Below are positions 1-6,247 of a DNA stretch of 7,929 nucleotides, one piece after another. A program made the translations under genes and the position numbers. The notes beneath the pieces are model-generated. The model searched no databases, had not been told where the DNA came from, and worked only from the letters and a program-made list of their open reading frames with translations. The stretch is from an uncultured Eubacteriales bacterium. GTDB taxonomy: Bacteria > Bacillota > Clostridia > Lachnospirales > Bianqueaceae. The stretch is taken from NCBI GenBank assembly GCA_902782895.1, contig CACZPA010000039.1:1-7929 (forward strand), given 5' to 3'. Numbering within the stretch: position 1 is the stretch's first letter; the number at the start of each line of letters is the position of its first letter.

Positions 1-54
1 ATGCCGGTTGCCGGAACTACTCAGCGCCCGCTTAACGGTAAATGTACGGCTTTA

Positions 55-843
55 TTATTCCCGGTTGTTTCCCGGAGAAGTATGAAAAATCTGCTGATAA
101 TCGCGGTAGAAGGATGAATAATGCGTGAATCCGAGGCGTGTGGACACTTCTGTGGGAGAAACGCCTTCCAGCAGATAATTTCGCGCCAGCAGACATTTCT
201 GTGTACGGATATAGGTCATGACAGGTATTTTCATCTGCATGGAAAAGAATCTGTACAGTGTGGATTTGGACATGTGCATGCCCTTGGTCAGGTCCTCTGT
301 TGAATGAATCTCCGCGATATGAGAATCGATATAGTCAAGGATCTGCCGGAAATCTTCGTTTACGTAATCGGCCTGCTGGATCAGATTGTCGGAGCTTGTC
401 AGATAGGACAGAATCAGATATAGCGATCCGAGGCAGGCATCCACCCGCACGTCCGGATGAACGGACGCGATATGCTGATCCATCTGGCGGAATTCATATT
501 CAATCGGTGTCCCGGAGATATTATAGACTGATTTGGTATGCGAAAGCAGTCTCGGCATATTGCGGTGCAGGTTCATCGGATCGATCCGGATTACGTATCT
601 CTCATACGGAGCGTCCGACCGGAAAAGGATATTATGATACTCTCCCGGTTTAATGATCAGCAAAGATCCGGGCTTGATCGTATAACGGGTATTCTGCAGC
701 AGCAGATCGGCGTCTCCCTGTACCAGATAGAGGATCTCATAAGAGGTATGATAATGCTCCTTGAACCGCTCTTCATCCATATCAGGAGTCGCGGAATAGC
801 TGTGCTTAAAGGTATAGCTTCTATAACGGATATCGAATTCCAT
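55..843 (-). CDS. AraC-family transcriptional regulator with N-terminal cupin sensor
   Basis: A 262-aa DNA-binding regulator. The N-terminal half reads as an AraC-type cupin, with HYHTSYEI at residues 30-37 and PGEYHN at 66-71 in the positions expected for the sugar-sensing barrel. The C-terminal ~95 residues carry two helix-turn-helix units: the first about 182-203 (STEDLTKGMHMSKSTLYRFF), the second about 230-252, followed by the family signature LGFTHYSSFYRDYQ...F.TSP. Length is normal for the family. The ATG at 843 is preceded by AGGG eight bases upstream and by a near-consensus promoter. A competing ATG at 848 is in another frame. The gene diverges from the GPH symporter operon, so the most economical inference is that it controls that operon, and perhaps itself, in response to a sugar. 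The inducer cannot be read from the sequence. I see no obvious terminator in bases 1-54. Confidence 0.93.
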   Translation of the reverse strand: MEFDIRYRSYTFKHSYSATPDMDEERFKEHYHTSYEILYLVQGDADLLLQNTRYTIKPGSLLIIKPGEYHNILFRSDAPYERYVIRIDPMNLHRNMPRLLSHTKSVYNISGTPIEYEFRQMDQHIASVHPDVRVDACLGSLYLILSYLTSSDNLIQQADYVNEDFRQILDYIDSHIAEIHSTEDLTKGMHMSKSTLYRFFSMQMKIPVMTYIRTQKCLLARNYLLEGVSPTEVSTRLGFTHYSSFYRDYQQIFHTSPGNNRE

Positions 844-877
844 GGCATGATCCCTGACTCTCTATTGTGTTACTATA

Positions 878-906
878 ACTATACCATACTATGGGACGAT
901 TTGCAA
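878..906 (-). promoter_or_regulatory. Sigma-A type promoter for the AraC regulator
   Basis: Read on the minus strand: -35 TTGCAA (906-901), 17-bp spacer, -10 TATAGT (883-878). The -10 box lies about 35 bases upstream of the ATG. The -35 hexamer is itself a palindrome and forms one arm of an imperfect dyad (902-927) shared with the opposite promoter region. Confidence 0.7.
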
Positions 907-953
907 TGATAAAAGGCATTATTTGCACTTTACTTATCTTCGAGAAGTGATAA
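902..953. promoter_or_regulatory. Candidate operator dyads between divergent regulator and transporter genes
   Basis: Two imperfect inverted repeats lie between the divergent start codons. The first, 902-927, has arms TGCAA/TTGCA with partly matching inner bases, and its left arm covers the -35 box of the AraC gene. The second, 934-953, reads TTATC...GATAA around CTTCGAGAAG and fills the spacer of the symporter promoter. Their position suggests regulator or catabolite-repressor binding. This is inference: AraC proteins often bind direct repeats, and no known consensus is matched. Confidence 0.3.
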
Positions 954-956
954 AAT
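929..956 (+). promoter_or_regulatory. Probable promoter of the GPH symporter operon
   Basis: -35 TTTACT (929-934), 16-bp spacer, -10 TAAAAT (951-956), about 36 bases before the start codon. Both boxes are imperfect, as expected for an activator-dependent promoter. The leader is short and shows no riboswitch. Confidence 0.5.
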
Positions 957-992
957 TGTACCAATACTACTCTTTCTTAGGAGGGAAGAAAC

Positions 993-2624
993 ATGTCCAA
1001 ATTACCACTGGATGACCCTAAGACCGGTACACATCGTGCGAGATTGTGGGAAATCGGCTGCTATGCGCTGAATAACACATCTACCAATGCCTACATGATT
1101 TTAGTGGCCTCCATCTCTTATTTCCTGGTCGGTATCGTCGGCGTTGGCGCCGTTCTGGCCGGAAGTATCGTTACCATCATGCGTGTATGGGACGGCGTGA
1201 CGGATCCTTTCATCGGTATGGTCGTCGACAACACCAATACCAAGTTCGGTAAGAACCGTCCGTTCATTCTGATCGGTAACCTGATCCTGTTCGCGATGAC
1301 GTTCATCATGTTCCGCTTTATCCCGCTGATCCCGAGCGGCGGACGTTTCATCGCGTTCATCCTGATGTATGCGGTCTACATTATCGGCTACACCTTCCAG
1401 TGTGTCGTTACCAAGTCCGCACAGACCTGCCTTACCAATGACCCGAAGCAGCGCCCCATCTTCACGATGTTCGACGCTACCTACAACGTTCTTCTGATGA
1501 GCGTGTTCTGGCCGGTATACCTGTCCGGTACCCTGCTGCCCAACTTCACGCTGACATCCGCTAACGCTGCCGAGAAGCTTAACGCTCTGCTGGCCCAGAA
1601 TCCTTCCCTGCAGAGGGTTATCGAAGTCAAGGACGGCGTTCAGGTTCTTTCCGGATTCTACAATCCCGCGATGTGGCAGCACGCACAGCTTGTCATCGGC
1701 GCCATCTCCGCTGTTTTCGCGATTCTCGCGATCGCCGCTCTGTGGCGCAAGGACCGTGAGAAATACTATGGACTTGGCAAAGTCGAGCGCATCAAATTCA
1801 AGGATTACGCTGACGTTCTGGCCCACAACCGTGGAATCCAGATGCTGGTTCTGGCCGCTTCTTCCGATAAGCTCGCGATGAGCGCTACCGGTAACGCAGC
1901 CGTTACCATGGCTCTGTACGGCGTTATCTTCGGAAGCTATGCTCTGTCCGGTTCTGTTTCCGCTATTACCGGTATTCCGGTTGCCCTGTTCGGCATTCTG
2001 GGTATCGGCTTCATCGCCCGTAAGATGGGACAGAAACAGTGCTTGCTGGTCGGTACCTGGGGTTCTCTGGTTACGGCTGCTCTGCTGACCGTTCTGATCT
2101 GTCTCGGCCATACCTCCGGCATGACGCTGCCGACCTTCCAGCTTACCAAGCTCGCGACATGGGGCAACCTCTTCAAGGGATCCAGCTGGAATCTGATGGG
2201 TGTCGCTTTCGTCGTGATCTATATCGCGATGAAAGGCTTCTCCCAGCTGTCCGGTAACATCGTTATCCCGATGACCGCTGACTGCGCCGACTACGAAGTA
2301 TACCGTACCGGCCGTTACGTTCCCGGTCTGATGGGTACCCTGTTCAGCTTCGTCGACAAGCTGATCTCCTCTCTGGCTTCTACCTTTGTTGCAGTTGTCT
2401 ACGCGGCGATCGGCTTCAAGGACGCGCTTCCCACCGAAGCTACTCCGTATTCCAATTCTCTTCTGATCGCTACCCTGATCTGCTTCATCGGAATGCCCGT
2501 GATAGGCTGGATTCTGAACGTCGTCGCGATGAAGTTTTATCCGCTGACCAAGGAGAAGATGGCTGAGATTCAGGACGAGATCGCGAGAATCAAGGCTGAG
2601 GCCCTTGCGAAAAAAGCACAGTAA
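993..2624 (+). CDS. GPH-family sugar:cation symporter (MFS_2, melibiose/xyloside type)
   Basis: A 543-aa polytopic inner-membrane protein of the glycoside-pentoside-hexuronide:cation symporter family, which imports glycosides with H+ or Na+. The first family signature is at residues 65-90: D67, T70-D71-P72, D79 and TKFGKNRP (83-90). The second, MTADCADYEVYRTGRYVPG, is at 427-445. Hydrophobic segments are spread over the whole length as expected for about 12 helices. The protein is longer than the roughly 450-480 aa usual for the family. The excess lies mainly in a hydrophilic stretch around residues 185-230, which by topology is likely extracytoplasmic, plus a smaller insert near 372-398 and a charged C-terminal tail. 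AGGAGG sits eight bases before the ATG. Codon use is biased to GGT, CGT and CTG, suggesting strong expression. The substrate is unknown; sugar or glycoside uptake is likely. Confidence 0.93.
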   Translation: MSKLPLDDPKTGTHRARLWEIGCYALNNTSTNAYMILVASISYFLVGIVGVGAVLAGSIVTIMRVWDGVTDPFIGMVVDNTNTKFGKNRPFILIGNLILFAMTFIMFRFIPLIPSGGRFIAFILMYAVYIIGYTFQCVVTKSAQTCLTNDPKQRPIFTMFDATYNVLLMSVFWPVYLSGTLLPNFTLTSANAAEKLNALLAQNPSLQRVIEVKDGVQVLSGFYNPAMWQHAQLVIGAISAVFAILAIAALWRKDREKYYGLGKVERIKFKDYADVLAHNRGIQMLVLAASSDKLAMSATGNAAVTMALYGVIFGSYALSGSVSAITGIPVALFGILGIGFIARKMGQKQCLLVGTWGSLVTAALLTVLICLGHTSGMTLPTFQLTKLATWGNLFKGSSWNLMGVAFVVIYIAMKGFSQLSGNIVIPMTADCADYEVYRTGRYVPGLMGTLFSFVDKLISSLASTFVAVVYAAIGFKDALPTEATPYSNSLLIATLICFIGMPVIGWILNVVAMKFYPLTKEKMAEIQDEIARIKAEALAKKAQ

Positions 2625-2639
2625 ATAAAGGAGAATCCG

Positions 2640-3035
2640 ATGTCCGACCGTAATAAAACCGCTCCTGTGATGGACGATCTGAAGGGAGAATCCACGCAGG
2701 CTAAACAGCTGATGGAGCTGGACTTTGAGAAACAGGCCGCCCAGAACGCGGCAGGTCTGGAAGAACAGACCTACGGCGTATGGGGTCCCATCTGGCGCTT
2801 TCTGCGCTGGAAGGAAAGCCTCAAAGGCCGTCACCGTTTCAAGAAGAAGAACTACCTGTGGTTCATGCTCTTCCTCGGCTGGGCCGGCGGTCATCGGTAC
2901 TACCAGGGCAGATGGAAGCTCGGACTGATCTATACAGCATTCTGCTGGACCGGGATTCCACTCGCGCTGTGCATTACGGACCTGATGGAAGTCCTGCCGA
3001 TTCAGGCGGATGAAGAGGGTTACATCGTTCTTTGA
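2640..3035 (+). CDS. TM2-domain small membrane protein
   Basis: A 131-aa protein following the symporter after 15 bases, with AAGGAG six bases before its ATG, so the two are almost certainly co-transcribed. Residues 1-60 are charged and probably cytoplasmic, rich in Glu, Gln and Ala. A basic patch (KGRHRFKKK, 62-70) precedes two hydrophobic segments, about 72-84 and 94-118. The turn carries FLGWAGGHRYYQG (78-90), which matches the TM2 domain hallmark FLG..G.HRFY.G. The tail (121-131) is acidic. TM2 proteins have no settled biochemical function in bacteria. Pairing with a GPH transporter suggests an accessory or assembly role, but that is inference from context only. The TM2 assignment itself is firm from the motif and the two-helix architecture. 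Confidence 0.85.
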   Translation: MSDRNKTAPVMDDLKGESTQAKQLMELDFEKQAAQNAAGLEEQTYGVWGPIWRFLRWKESLKGRHRFKKKNYLWFMLFLGWAGGHRYYQGRWKLGLIYTAFCWTGIPLALCITDLMEVLPIQADEEGYIVL

Positions 3036-3049
3036 TGCACCATAAAAGA

Positions 3050-3104
3050 GTCCTCCTTCGCAAAACTGGTTGCAAGCAAAAGGTTTTGCGAAGGAGGACT
3101 TTTT
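3050..3104 (+). terminator. Rho-independent terminator of the symporter operon
   Basis: A perfect 17-bp stem (3050-3066 with 3083-3099) encloses a 16-nt loop and is followed by five T (3100-3104). It starts 14 bases after the TM2 gene stop codon. The loop and upper stem contain GTTGCAAGCAAAAGGTTTT (3069-3087), found identically in the sense strand of the opposing operon's terminator at 3209-3279. Confidence 0.93.
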
Positions 3105-3208
3105 ATGTTGACCTGATACCATCAAATGAACAAAAAAACACGCACTGCAATACTGCCGATGCCGCTGACGAAGCTCTGTCGTCCCATACAAAGAGAAAAA
3201 CTTCTGGT
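3105..3208. other. Spacer between two convergent terminators
   Basis: About 100 bases separate the two terminators of the convergent operons. I see no gene, promoter or repeat in it. A short open frame crossing it also runs through both hairpins and has no ribosome binding site, so it is not called. Confidence 0.6.
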
Positions 3209-3279
3209 AAAAGCAAACGGCTCCCCCGCAAAAACCTTTTGCTTGCAACTGTTTTTGCGGGGGAGTTCTGTTTGCTTTT
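3209..3279 (-). terminator. Terminator of the small protein-peptidase-phosphatase operon
   Basis: A 15-bp stem (3221-3235 with 3251-3265) is extended by a second 10-bp stem (3209-3218 with 3270-3279) across a small internal loop. On the minus strand it lies 30 bases beyond the phosphatase stop codon, and the T-rich outer arm (TTTGCTTTT) would be the 3' end of the RNA. The 15-nt loop, read on the minus strand, is AGTTGCAAGCAAAAG, the same as in the opposing terminator. Partial function on the plus strand is possible because the structure is near-symmetric. Confidence 0.85.
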
Positions 3280-3308
3280 ATAGTTGCTGACTTCTCTTTA
3301 TATGAGTT

Positions 3309-3935
3309 TTAGAGTTTCGTCAGCAGCACCGGCAGGTCCGCGAACTGCTTTATCGCCGGCACCTTGCGTTTAGGCTTTCCGAACCCATAAGCCGCGTGAA
3401 TAAAAGGCACACCGGCTTCGTAGGCTGCCGCTTCGTCCATATCCGTATCGCCGACATACACACCGCTCGATACATGATTCCGCTCCAGAACCAGACGGAT
3501 GTTCTGTCCCTTCGGCTTCTGTGTCCTGCCGAAATACTCATAGTCATCGAAATAAGACCACAGTTTATGCGCGGTCAGGAATGATTCCACATAGCCGTCA
3601 TTACAATTGCTGACGATATACAGTCTGTACTTACCGTGCAGAATCGCAAGCGTCTCCGTCACCTTCGGATACAGACGGCCTCCCATTCGCGCGAGCCACT
3701 CGTTTTCCCGGGTCACACAGTCGTCAAAAAGCTTCATTCCGGCTTCCGGATCCATCTCCGGAAACAGCTTCTTTACAATATCAGCGGGGAGCTTCCCCAT
3801 GACGGAATGCTGATCGCTTACCGACAGCTTCCGGTTGAATCCCTGCTCCTTGAGTACTTCATTCCAGGACGCGGTGACCGTCTCCGCGGAATCCCACAGC
3901 GTCCCATCCAGATCAAAACATACTGCCTGTATCAT
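3309..3935 (-). CDS. HAD-superfamily hydrolase, phosphoglycolate phosphatase-like
   Basis: A 208-aa soluble phosphatase of the haloacid dehalogenase superfamily. Motif I is FDLDGTL at residues 7-13 with nucleophile D8 and acid/base D10. Motif II is S109 in YIVSNC, motif III a lysine in QKPKG (K140 or K142), and motif IV GDTDMD (162-167). A helical cap lies between about 18 and 95, so this is a C1-cap type enzyme. The physiological substrate is not predictable; small phosphate esters are typical. I place the start at the ATG at 3935, which overlaps the peptidase stop codon as ATGA and has GGGAGG seven bases upstream. A longer reading from a TTG at 3950 would begin inside that ribosome binding site. 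The four-base overlap points to translational coupling with the peptidase. Confidence 0.92.
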   Translation of the reverse strand: MIQAVCFDLDGTLWDSAETVTASWNEVLKEQGFNRKLSVSDQHSVMGKLPADIVKKLFPEMDPEAGMKLFDDCVTRENEWLARMGGRLYPKVTETLAILHGKYRLYIVSNCNDGYVESFLTAHKLWSYFDDYEYFGRTQKPKGQNIRLVLERNHVSSGVYVGDTDMDEAAAYEAGVPFIHAAYGFGKPKRKVPAIKQFADLPVLLTKL

Positions 3936-5071
3936 TCTCCATCCTCCCAACTTCTTGTAAACGCGTCCTCGACAATCTTGAGGCCCAGATGCAGGCCCGG
4001 CGCAAGACTGTCGATCTCCACGAATTCTTCACGGGTATGCGCGCCCTTGCCGCGATAACAGCCGAAGCAGACCGCCGGTATCCCCATCGACAGCGGAATA
4101 TTGCAGTCCGTAGAGCCCGCCCCGCGGGACGGCTCGATTCCACCGTTATACTGCAGCATACGTCTGATGCAGCGCTCCTCCAAAAGTTCCTGTGCGAGCG
4201 GATTTACATTGCCCTGCCCCGGTCTCTCCCCGATCCTTTCGCAGGAAATGTCTTCTCCGTGCGGCGCCGCGGCCGTCAGGACTCTCTTCAGATTCTGTTC
4301 CATATAGGCCAGATTATCGATGCGCTCCGAACGGTATTCATACAGCATCTCCGCGTGCTGCGCGATCGCGTTGACAGACGTTCCCCCCTCGATCAGGCCG
4401 ACATTATAGGTCGTATAGCCTTCCCGCGGGAGCTTCGTCTGATACAGCGTATTGATAATCTCCGCCAGCTTGGCGATCGCGTTTGTCCGGCCGAAATTCC
4501 CATAGGAATGACCGCCCTCTGTCCGTACCGTAATCCTGTAACGGTGTGAACCGACAGCCCGATTCACGATGCCGGCAAGCCCGCCGTCCAGCGCGATCCA
4601 GGACTCTACACGGGTGCCGTACTCTTTCATGATCTCACGGGTACCCTTCAAATTGCCGAGGCCCTCTTCCCCTGTACCGAAGACCAGGAGAACTGTCCCT
4701 TTTCGCGGCGTCCAATGCTCTCTCCGCGCGACCATGGCCGCTTCCATCAGCACACAAAGATTCGCGGTATCGTCCCCGATGCCCGGGGCATACAGGCGCT
4801 CCTTGTCTTCGCGCAGCGGGAGCTCATCCATGTCCGGAAAAACCACGTCCATATGCGCGTTGATCACCTGTACGGGATCCCCGCTGCCAAAAGCGACCCG
4901 GACGTTGCCGGCCGCGTCAGTCGTTGACGGCACATCATGCTCTGCAAGCCACTTCGCGACGGCCTCCGCACGTTTCTCTTCATGGCCGGACGGCGCCGGG
5001 ATCCGGCACATCTGCCGCAGCAGATTCTTTTCGTCCTCTTCCAGAATTGATGCCCATACATCTGTTGTCAT
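3932..5071 (-). CDS. M20-family zinc metallopeptidase (peptidase T-like)
   Basis: A 379-aa cytoplasmic M20-family metallohydrolase. The di-zinc site can be traced: H73 and D75 in NAHMDVV, bridging D100 in GIGDDTAN, catalytic E135 and ligand E136 in TGEEGLG, D162 in ALDGG, and H345 in GAHTREE. The lid or dimerisation domain lies around 178-290, with TEGGHSYGNFG (184-194) as the usual histidine-containing motif. Length and motif order fit tripeptidase or dipeptidase relatives, but M20 also includes aminoacylases and deacetylases, so the substrate is open. The ATG at 5071 follows GGAG eight bases upstream, and only two bases separate it from the preceding gene's stop. It is the middle gene of a tight three-gene operon, overlapping the phosphatase by four bases. 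No signal peptide is seen. Confidence 0.92.
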   Translation of the reverse strand: MTTDVWASILEEDEKNLLRQMCRIPAPSGHEEKRAEAVAKWLAEHDVPSTTDAAGNVRVAFGSGDPVQVINAHMDVVFPDMDELPLREDKERLYAPGIGDDTANLCVLMEAAMVARREHWTPRKGTVLLVFGTGEEGLGNLKGTREIMKEYGTRVESWIALDGGLAGIVNRAVGSHRYRITVRTEGGHSYGNFGRTNAIAKLAEIINTLYQTKLPREGYTTYNVGLIEGGTSVNAIAQHAEMLYEYRSERIDNLAYMEQNLKRVLTAAAPHGEDISCERIGERPGQGNVNPLAQELLEERCIRRMLQYNGGIEPSRGAGSTDCNIPLSMGIPAVCFGCYRGKGAHTREEFVEIDSLAPGLHLGLKIVEDAFTRSWEDGE

Positions 5072-5073
5072 AC

Positions 5074-5346
5074 TTATTTCTCCATCTCGATGATTTCAAT
5101 CTCCAGATACTGGAAGGGGATGTGTTCGACAAAACTGTCCTGTCGGAATTCGGTTTTGCCGAAGCGGTTCAGATCCTGTATATTCTTCTCCATCCAGATC
5201 GGGCGCGGCAGATCAAATTCCTGACAGATCTGATCCAGACAATCCTCTACCCGTGCGAAATTGTCCATTGCGGTATTATCATTGGCGCCGACCACATCCC
5301 GCAGCATGTGGCTGCCTTTCATCATCTTACCCCAGATACGAAGCAT
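5074..5346 (-). CDS. Conserved-looking 90-aa protein of unknown function
   Basis: First gene of the operon, 90 aa, soluble, with no signal peptide or membrane segment. It has an excellent start context: GGAGGAG ends nine bases before the ATG at 5346, below a near-consensus promoter. The stop codon lies two bases before the peptidase start, and the peptidase ribosome binding site is within this gene's last codons, so coupling is likely. Visible landmarks are RIWGKMMKGSHMLRD (3-17), FDLPRPIW (44-51) and an alternating acidic-hydrophobic C-terminus LEIEIIEMEK (81-90) that suggests a beta strand. It resembles small uncharacterised proteins I associate with Clostridia, but I cannot name a domain. 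That it is a real gene is well supported; its function is not. Confidence 0.82.
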   Translation of the reverse strand: MLRIWGKMMKGSHMLRDVVGANDNTAMDNFARVEDCLDQICQEFDLPRPIWMEKNIQDLNRFGKTEFRQDSFVEHIPFQYLEIEIIEMEK

Positions 5347-5383
5347 CGGCTGAGTCTCCTCCGTTTCGTTTAGTGTGGATATT

Positions 5384-5412
5384 ATTATAGACGGATTCCC
5401 GTGTTACGTCAA
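5384..5412 (-). promoter_or_regulatory. Promoter of the small protein-peptidase-phosphatase operon
   Basis: Minus strand -35 TTGACG (5412-5407), 17-bp spacer, -10 TATAAT (5389-5384), about 37 bases upstream of the first start codon. Eleven of twelve hexamer bases match the sigma-A consensus. Confidence 0.85.
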
Positions 5413-5421
5413 TCCCCTCCT

Positions 5422-5468
5422 CTGCGGTCCGGATTCACGGTTCGAATCGTGGTCCGGATTCGCCGCAG
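5422..5468. promoter_or_regulatory. 47-bp dyad with nested direct repeats between divergent promoters
   Basis: The outer arms are CTGCGG (5422-5427) and CCGCAG (5463-5468). The centre ACGGTTCGAATCGT (5437-5450) is nearly palindromic around TTCGAA. An 11-bp direct repeat GGTCCGGATTC occurs at 5426-5436 and 5451-5461, exactly 25 bp apart. The element lies between the -35 boxes of the peptidase operon (5407-5412) and upp (5476-5481), where a regulator could act on both. A bound protein is inferred, and no known operator consensus is recognised. Confidence 0.45.
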
Positions 5469-5475
5469 GAAAATA

Positions 5476-5504
5476 TTGACAATCTGTCCCAAAAAGTGTA
5501 GACT
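5476..5504 (+). promoter_or_regulatory. Promoter of upp
   Basis: -35 TTGACA (5476-5481) is perfect; the spacer is 17 bp and the -10 is TAGACT (5499-5504). Transcription would start near 5511, leaving a leader of about 25 bases that is too short for a pyrimidine attenuator or riboswitch. Confidence 0.75.
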
Positions 5505-5536
5505 AATAAAAAATACAGATCGGAGGTAACTCTTAT

Positions 5537-6166
5537 ATGTCAATCTTAACTCAGTTGGATCATCCGCTGCTGCAACACAAGCTCTCCATTCTTCGCCGTA
5601 AGGATACCGGAACACGTGAGTTCCGTCAGATCACCCGCGAAGTCGGCATGCTGATGACTTACGAGATTACGAGAGATTTCCCGCTTGAGCCGGTCGAGAT
5701 CGAGACACCGATCGCCAAAACAACCGCATATGAGCTTTCCGGCAAAAAGGTCGCCATCGTCCCGATCCTGCGCGCAGGACTCGGCATGGTCGACGGTGTG
5801 CTGGACGTTATTCCGACCGCGAAGGTCGGCCATATCGGCCTCTATCGTAATGAAGAGACCCTGCAGCCCGTAACCTACTATTACAAGATGCCCAAGGACA
5901 TCGACAAACGCACCGTTATCATCACCGAGCCGATGCTCGCGACAGGCGGATCCCTGATCGACGCAGTCTCCAAGCTGAAAGCTGACGGTGTCAAAGACAT
6001 CAAAATCATGTGCCTTGTCGTCTGCGAGCCCGGTGTAAAAGCCCTCGAAGCCGTACATCCTGATGTACATGTTTATTGCATCGGATGCGATAAGGAGCTG
6101 AACAGCATCGGGTACATTACGCCTGGTCTTGGCGATGCGGGAGACAGATTGTTTGGTACAAAATAA
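5537..6166 (+). CDS. upp: Uracil phosphoribosyltransferase
   Basis: A 209-aa cytosolic enzyme that joins uracil to PRPP to give UMP and pyrophosphate (pyrimidine salvage). The length is exactly typical. The N-terminus (LDHPLLQHKLSILR, 7-20; TREFR, 26-30) and the VPILRAGLGMVDGVL segment (75-89) match the family. The PRPP loop is EPMLATGGS (131-139), and the uracil-binding C-terminus is GYITPGLGDAGDR (192-204). Two departures stand out. The loop starts with E131 where the family normally has Asp. The usual AAPEG segment after the loop is replaced by CEPG (163-166), one residue shorter. The rest is intact, so I expect an active enzyme. GGAGG lies ten bases before the ATG. The gene is monocistronic, with a terminator 20 bases after its stop. 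Confidence 0.96.
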   Translation: MSILTQLDHPLLQHKLSILRRKDTGTREFRQITREVGMLMTYEITRDFPLEPVEIETPIAKTTAYELSGKKVAIVPILRAGLGMVDGVLDVIPTAKVGHIGLYRNEETLQPVTYYYKMPKDIDKRTVIITEPMLATGGSLIDAVSKLKADGVKDIKIMCLVVCEPGVKALEAVHPDVHVYCIGCDKELNSIGYITPGLGDAGDRLFGTK

Positions 6167-6186
6167 GAGAGAGTTTATCTGAACGG

Positions 6187-6230
6187 AAAGTCCCCCGGCA
6201 GCTCATTTTAAAGGCTGCCGGGGGACTTTT
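6187..6230 (+). terminator. Rho-independent terminator of upp
   Basis: A perfect 16-bp GC-rich stem (6187-6202 with 6214-6229) with an 11-nt loop (6203-6213), ending in TTTT then GCCTT. The loop and closing stem read CATTTTAAAGGCTG (6204-6217), repeated with one mismatch in the apex of the next hairpin (6311-6324). Confidence 0.92.
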
Positions 6231-6247
6231 GCCTTCATATTTGCATA

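Noticed and set aside
1..54. Possible terminator or gene end at the left edge
   Set aside because: Short GCCGG repeats are present, but I see no hairpin followed by a T-run on either strand and no supported coding frame.
1101..3248. A 715-codon open frame on the minus strand
   Set aside because: It is antisense to the symporter and TM2 genes, both of which have clear family motifs and ribosome binding sites. It also runs through both terminators, and its translation is low-complexity, polar and shows no domain. It arises from codon bias in the real genes.
3032..3283. An 83-codon open frame downstream of the TM2 gene
   Set aside because: It overlaps the TM2 stop, lacks a ribosome binding site and reads through two terminator hairpins.
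3936..3950. Longer N-terminus for the HAD phosphatase starting at TTG (3950)
   Set aside because: These bases hold the GGGAGG ribosome binding site for the ATG at 3935, and HAD motif I normally begins a few residues after the true start.
5428..5461. tRNA-like T arm (GGTTCGAATC) in the upp upstream region
   Set aside because: The flanking bases do not make a 5-bp T stem around a 7-nt loop, and no D or anticodon arm precedes it. The sequence is better explained as the centre of the dyad.
5546..6070. A 174-codon open frame on the minus strand
   Set aside because: Antisense shadow of upp, with no ribosome binding site or recognisable motif.
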